This document shows positions 60,083 through 64,000 of a stretch of 64,000 nucleotides of DNA, piece after piece (the first letter of the stretch is position 1; each line of letters opens with the position of its first letter). The DNA is from CAVQFO01 sp963711725 (GTDB taxonomy: Bacteria; Pseudomonadota; Gammaproteobacteria; Nitrococcales; Aquisalimonadaceae). The stretch is taken from assembly GCA_963711725.1 (NCBI GenBank), contig CAVQFO010000025.1, positions 84,089 through 148,088 of the forward strand, given 5' to 3'. The position numbers and the translations under genes are program-made. The notes beneath the pieces are model-generated. The model ran no database searches. It saw nothing but the letters and a program-made list of their open reading frames with translations, and was not told the DNA's origin.

Positions 60083-61784
60083 GGTTCACCCCCTGTTGCT
60101 CGAAAATCGGTGTGCGCACAGGCGCCAGCGCCAAGCCCACGGCTCGGGCCCGCAGACCCGGCGTATCCCGGCCGAAGTGCTGGCCCAGGGCCATGAGCCG
60201 CGCGCGGGCGCCGGTGTGTCCGAACGCCGTCAGCGTTCCGAGCATGTTCAACTGCGCCACGGGGTTGACGGTGCGGACGATTCGCCCGAGCAAGGCATCA
60301 GCCAGCTCCTGGTCCCTCAGGGCCACCACACCCTGCAGCAATCGCTCCAGCCCGTGGTGCGGATAGGCGTTGGGACCGTGGGACGGCCCGGGCGGCGCGT
60401 GCTGCCGGCTCAAGCCCTGCAGCAGAAGCAACCGCAGCTCCGCGTCCGGCGAATCGGTATCCAGCAGGAGCTGCACCAGGCCCACCAGCGCGGAAAGCTG
60501 CTGACCGCGAGCCAACAACCGGTCGCAGGCGCGCGCCTCAGTCGAAGTCCGGCGACAGACGTTCCATAAACGCAAATCGGCGTTCCAGCCTTCCTGGCTC
60601 AGGTCGTGGGGAAAGCGCCACTCCCAGGCGAGTCGGCCGTATCGCAGCGCGTGACGGTCGCCGCCCCACTGCTCGCCGAGATTGTTCGCGGCGTGCAAGC
60701 GACAGCGCAGCAACCAGAGCTGCTCCGCCTCCGCCGGATCGGCGACGCGGGCCAACGCCTTGATCGCATCCAGCGCCTGACGGGGACGAACCGGCTGCCC
60801 GCACCATTCGTAGAGCATGTCCCGGGCATCCCGATCGCCGTCGGCCAGCCGCTCCAGCAACCCGGCCACCGCCCGCTCGTCCAGCTCCAGCCGGCCGATA
60901 TCGGGCAAGGTCAGCCGGCAGTCACCGCTCAGGCGCAGGTGAGCGCCGGACGCCAGCCGCCCGCGAATCAGGCTGGGGCAGTCCCGCAGCATGACGCGCG
61001 ACAGGCCGAGGCCCTCCAGCGCGACGGCCTCCGTTTCCGCGGCCGAAAACTGCTGCCACTCCCCAGTCACCCGGAGCGTGCCGGTGCCGCTGCGATGCAG
61101 GCGCAGGCTATGCCCCGTCCCCGTCACTTGGCTCAGCCCGGAGCAGTCGGTCACCCGCAGCCGATGAATCGGCTCGCTGCCTTCGACCAGACTCAGCTCG
61201 GCACAACGCTCCAGCCAAACCCGTTCCAGAGGATCAAGCAGCGCAAGCTGTTGGACCGGAAGATCGGTCACCACCACCTGCCGTAGACCGTCCCAACCCA
61301 GCTCCAATACCGACTCGTCGTGGCCACGCCCGGCCAGCACGAGCAACTCGGGCTTCTCACCCGGACCCGGCATAAGCCCGACCGCTGCGTCCCGAAACGG
61401 CGGCTGCCGACGCCGCGCCTCGGCATCGAACTGGCCCGCGGCCCAGCAGGCGTCGATCAGCCGAACGGGCCCGGACACCGCAACCACCGGCGGCGCGTCC
61501 CCCGCATCGATGTGGATCACCGCCCCATCACCGCCGTCGGGCACCCGGATGCGCCGGAGGTTGGGACAGCGTTCGATGGTGATGTGCGGGCTTTCGGCAC
61601 AGGCGCTGACGTCCAGCTCCAGAAGCTGCGAACAGTGGGCCAGGTGAAAGAACCGCAGCCGTCGCTGCTTCAATCGCAGCCGCACGGTATTGGCGGCCGA
61701 ATAGCTGGCGCCGCCGAGGGAATCTAAAGGAAGGGTGGGAGTCTTGGGTTTTGCATGAATGAGTCGATTGGGATTGTTTGTCAT
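60072..61784 (-). CDS. Unrecognised beta-solenoid / helical-repeat protein, first gene of the MoxR-VWA operon
   Basis: The product is 570 residues from the ATG at 61784 (MTNNPNRLIHAKPK); a GTG at 61805 is also possible and neither start has a good ribosome binding site. Residues about 30-310 show irregular leucine-rich-like strands with repeated L-x-V-x-x-C elements (LLELDVSACAES, ERVWLERCAEL, HRLRVTDCSGLS, SRVMLRDCPSL), suggesting a beta-solenoid. Residues about 330-570 are helical and HEAT-like (WLLRCRLHAANN, LLDTDSPDAELRLLLLQGL). No signal peptide or catalytic motif is seen. Its overlap with moxR implies it is a partner or target of the ATPase-VWA pair. Confidence 0.8.
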   Translation of the reverse strand: MTNNPNRLIHAKPKTPTLPLDSLGGASYSAANTVRLRLKQRRLRFFHLAHCSQLLELDVSACAESPHITIERCPNLRRIRVPDGGDGAVIHIDAGDAPPVVAVSGPVRLIDACWAAGQFDAEARRRQPPFRDAAVGLMPGPGEKPELLVLAGRGHDESVLELGWDGLRQVVVTDLPVQQLALLDPLERVWLERCAELSLVEGSEPIHRLRVTDCSGLSQVTGTGHSLRLHRSGTGTLRVTGEWQQFSAAETEAVALEGLGLSRVMLRDCPSLIRGRLASGAHLRLSGDCRLTLPDIGRLELDERAVAGLLERLADGDRDARDMLYEWCGQPVRPRQALDAIKALARVADPAEAEQLWLLRCRLHAANNLGEQWGGDRHALRYGRLAWEWRFPHDLSQEGWNADLRLWNVCRRTSTEARACDRLLARGQQLSALVGLVQLLLDTDSPDAELRLLLLQGLSRQHAPPGPSHGPNAYPHHGLERLLQGVVALRDQELADALLGRIVRTVNPVAQLNMLGTLTAFGHTGARARLMALGQHFGRDTPGLRARAVGLALAPVRTPIFEQQGVNHAS

Positions 61785-61807
61785 GGGGCGCACTTTAGCG
61801 CCCACCT

Positions 61808-61824
61808 ACGACAAAAGGTGTCGC
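61808..61824. promoter_or_regulatory. Candidate operator palindrome (copy 2, one mismatch)
   Basis: ACGACA-AAAGG-TGTCGC lies 24 bases upstream of the ATG of the solenoid gene. It matches GCGACA-N5-TGTCGC with one base different. A separate GGGCGC/GCGCCC hairpin sits between it and the ATG. Confidence 0.55.
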
Positions 61825-61908
61825 AACCAAATAAATCGGCAATTTACAGCCGGTTTCGCGTCCGAAAGAACCCCCAATGGAATACAGAGATTCTCTCCTA
61901 AAACGTGT

Positions 61909-61925
61909 GCGACACATTCTGTCGC
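61909..61925. promoter_or_regulatory. Candidate operator palindrome (copy 3)
   Basis: GCGACA-CATTC-TGTCGC is a perfect palindrome with the same arms and spacer length as copy 1. It lies about 100 bases upstream of copy 2, in the 315-base region before the solenoid-MoxR-VWA operon. No strong -10/-35 pair is evident between them. Confidence 0.6.
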
Positions 61926-61952
61926 TTACCGTCTGATACTGGTTTTCGCCAG

Positions 61953-62093
61953 ATGCGACTGCGAGACTTCGCCGGAAAGGAGCGCTACTATTGGATAGCC
62001 GTCGAGGAAAGCCTTCGCGTCAGAAAAACCGTAGAACGCGCACAAAAACTTGGGAATTGGGCATGGACGTTTCCTCAGTCTCTCCCTCGATAG
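61953..62093 (+). CDS. Possible small protein, 46 codons
   Basis: The frame from the ATG at 61953 encodes MRLRDFAGKERYYWIAVEES and ends NWAWTFPQSLPR. Composition looks protein-like, but there is no ribosome binding site and no known family. It may be the head of the degraded locus downstream or chance. Confidence 0.25.
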   Translation: MRLRDFAGKERYYWIAVEESLRVRKTVERAQKLGNWAWTFPQSLPR

Positions 62094-62099
62094 ATAGCA

Positions 62100-63214
62100 G
62101 TGAAGAAACAAATAAAGAAAAGACACACGGTGATCGCATTGAAGAAACTGTACATCTTGCTTGGTATTTCTGTCGTCGCCGCCATTGCACTCACTCTCAC
62201 CTGGAAACCTCAAACCGCTCAGGAACGCCTTATCCAGTTGCAGACCCAAGATGCGCCTCCTGCATTGGCAGAGGCATTGAAGGGCCAACCGACGGCTGTT
62301 CAGGCAGTTCTCCTGGGCTACGCCGATAACAAGGTGCTGCTGCTCAAGGCCGAGGCAGCGCTGGCCAGCCGCCCCGAACTCGCGCGCGAGATCCTCGCCA
62401 AATACGGCGGGCAGCGCGAATTTCAAGAGGTCTTGGCGACGACGGAGACAGTATCCTGCCGCCCATTCACTACTTCCTGCACAACGAAGTGCACACATTG
62501 GCTGTCATGCACTACGCGGCACAGCAATACCAGCAGGCTAAATCAGTCGCGCGCAGCTACCTCGCATCGCCGCTGAAAGCGACACAGAGCCAGAATCTCA
62601 GACCAATCAAACGTCCACGGATCAGAAACGTATAGTTCGCGAGTCTGATCCATCAGGAACAAAAGTGAAGCCCCTCACACCGACGGAACGAGGTTGGTAC
62701 GCCGTTAGCTTCATCAAGCAAGATGGTCACGACTTCCTCGGACAGTTTGTGACAGACAAAGAGGGCGAAGTCCATTGGGTGCAAACTGAACGATTGCTCG
62801 AGGACGCGGGCTTCCTCATTTCCGGCATTCGAACGCTCGAAACAAAAATCGATAGCGATCAAGACGTCGGTGCAGCTGACGTGGGATCGGAGCACTTGAC
62901 ATCGTTAGCCTGGTAACTGGATATGAGGTCCTGCGCTTGGCGAAAGCAGCGAACCAGGGAAAGTCATAAGAGCAACCAGTCGAACTGCGAAAGTACTCGC
63001 GGCTGTAGGTCGGGGCGCGCGCGTAACCTTGAAGGTTGCGAAGTACGCGACCGCTACGGCTGTTGGCTTGACCGTTTATACGGCGGCAACCCATCCAGCC
63101 TTGGTCACTGACGCATTTGGCGGCATTGCCAGAATGGTGGGCGTACCACCGTGGCGAATCCAATTCCTCGGGTGGACACTAATTTTCCTTCCCGCCCTCT
63201 ATGTGGCTTCTTGA
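62100..63214 (+). pseudogene. Frameshifted gene for an unrecognised membrane protein
   Basis: Four successive frames join into one plausible protein of about 370 residues. The N-terminal part (MKKQIKKRHTVIALKKLYILL, one membrane helix) leads into Ala/Leu-rich helices to VLAT. After a missing base near 62441 comes YGDSILPPIHYFLHNEVHTL to SYLAS. After another near 62570 comes ESDTEPESQTNQTSTDQK and TPTERGWYAVSFIKQDGHDF. After a third near 62891 comes ALDIVSLVTGYEVLRLAKAA. After a fourth near 62962 comes VIRATSRTAKVLAAVGRG, with a hydrophobic tail ending LIFLPALYVAS. I do not recognise the family. Four deletions mean either a true pseudogene or poor sequence. Confidence 0.6.
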
Positions 63215-63407
63215 GCTTTCACATTGGGTCCTACGCCCAACCGCCGCTTCGCTCAGCACTTTGCTCGGAGCGGTCGTTTGGCTTGAACGCCTCCTCGCTC
63301 GGAAACACACCGCGGTCGCGGAGGACCCTCAACTGCCACGGCGTAATTGCGAAAAGCATGCTCGTACGGTCCACATAGGGGCCAGGGCGACGGCTATGCA
63401 ATTTTAG
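63201..63407 (+). CDS. Possible small membrane-associated protein
   Basis: The frame encodes MWLLELSHWVLRPTAASLST followed by LLGAVVWLERLLARKH, then a polar tail. It overlaps the end of the upstream frameshifted gene and precedes another membrane-protein gene. It may itself be part of a frameshifted gene. No ribosome binding site is obvious. Confidence 0.35.
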   Translation: MWLLELSHWVLRPTAASLSTLLGAVVWLERLLARKHTAVAEDPQLPRRNCEKHARTVHIGARATAMQF

Positions 63408-63418
63408 GAGGCGATACG

Positions 63419-63944
63419 GTGCTGGAACAATATTGGAATCACGTCACGGAATACTGACGCCAATCCATCGAAAGTGTTGATTGTGATCGGCGGCGTCTGG
63501 CTACTCGGCCTGATCCTCGGCTTGACCAAAGTGATCACCGTCTATCGCGACTTCAACGATGTCGGCCTCGTGGGCCTGACCGTGGCGTTGCCAGTCGCCG
63601 TGATGATGTCGTTGCTTGGCGTCGGCGTCCAGAAGTTCGATTTCCTTCTGACCCCGTTCCGGCGGTTTGAAGCCGCAATGGCGTTGCTGATCTTGGTCCG
63701 CACATTTGTCGACAACCGCAATCCGCTCAAGGCAATCCTGGCGTTTCTCGTGAAGATCCCGATCGGCGTCCTTTTCGCGGTCAACGTGGTGGATTACTTC
63801 ACGGCAAACCGCCGACAGGATCGTCGGCTTGCCGGCTTTTTTATCCTGTTACTCAGCGGGTTCACGATCGCCCTGGTCGCCAACAAACGCGGATTTCTTG
63901 CCTCTGACCGACTCCTGAGACGACACGGAGTCAGCACCCGCTGA
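63419..63944 (+). pseudogene. Multi-pass membrane protein gene with a frameshift near its start
   Basis: AGGAGG lies seven bases before a GTG at 63419, which encodes VLEQYWNHVT and then meets a stop. In another frame NTDANPSKVLIVIGGVWLLG continues to a 63944 stop, so one extra base near 63450 probably broke the gene. An internal GTG at 63474 would still give 156 residues. The product has about five hydrophobic helices (VLIVIGGVWLLGLILGL, VGLTVALPVAVMMSLLGV, AILAFLVKIPIGVLFAV, LAGFFILLLSGFTIALV). I do not recognise the family. Confidence 0.6.
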
Positions 63945-64000
63945 TCAACTCATAGCGAACACTGCGCGCCACGCTCCGAGCTCAAATATGAGGCGCGCTC

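Overview
The window is GC-rich chromosome from a motile gammaproteobacterium. The evidence is a FleQ/FleR-type sigma-54 activator pair, six good -24/-12 and three good sigma-28 promoters on flagellar genes, FlgH and FlgI ring proteins of a Gram-negative flagellum, a RecBCD locus, and a REP-associated tyrosine transposase (RAYT) with many GTAG-type REP sequences. The layout resembles Chromatiales/Ectothiorhodospiraceae, but the genus cannot be told from sequence alone.

Positions 1-37657 are one very large flagellar cluster. The minus strand reads, from high to low coordinates: cheV, cheR, flgBCDEFGHIJKL, fliC, flaG, fliDST, a PilZ-like gene, fleQ, fleR, fliEFGHIJ, fliK and fliLMNOPQ(R), with fliR cut by the window edge. 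The plus strand carries flgA, flgM, flgN and a YcgR/FlgZ-like PilZ gene. Sigma-54 promoters precede flgB, flgA, fleR, fliD, fliK and fliL. Sigma-28 promoters precede fliC, flgM and cheV. This gives the usual hierarchy of FleQ/sigma-54 for middle genes and FliA/FlgM for late genes. No fleS lies between fleQ and fleR; that space holds a mosaic of dispersed repeats, and the FleR receiver domain looks degenerate.

Positions 37734-39526 hold tRNA-Ala(GGC), gltX and tRNA-Val(CAC), each tRNA with a recognisable promoter. Positions 39831-44596 encode an SbcD/YhaO-like nuclease and a membrane-spanning YhaN-like SMC ATPase with an unusual C-terminal extension. The RAYT gene (44830-45360) lies among copies of its likely REP family. 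recC, recB and recD follow at 54855-45512 (minus).

Positions 55010-61805 hold an accessory block: a cupin-like protein with a dual-specificity phosphatase, a small orphan protein, a gamma-glutamylcyclotransferase-like protein, and an overlapping three-gene operon encoding a beta-solenoid/helical-repeat protein, a MoxR AAA+ ATPase and a VWA/metallopeptidase-like protein. A palindrome of the form GCGACA-N5-TGTCGC occurs once near the phosphatase/orphan promoter, twice before the operon, and in weaker form before the cyclotransferase gene. It may define a local regulon and is the most interesting uncharacterised feature.

Positions 62100-63944 hold genes for unrecognised membrane proteins broken by several frameshifts. 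Single frameshifts also interrupt fliI, flgE, recC and moxR in otherwise intact operons. At least three of these fall in short homopolymers, so sequencing or assembly error is a serious alternative to real gene decay. Several repeat families (two REP families, a CACAGAG-type repeat, a CTCGCCAAGG hairpin, an ATTCCCGC inverted repeat) fill intergenic space. Two repeats appear to sit in frame inside the 5' part of flgI.
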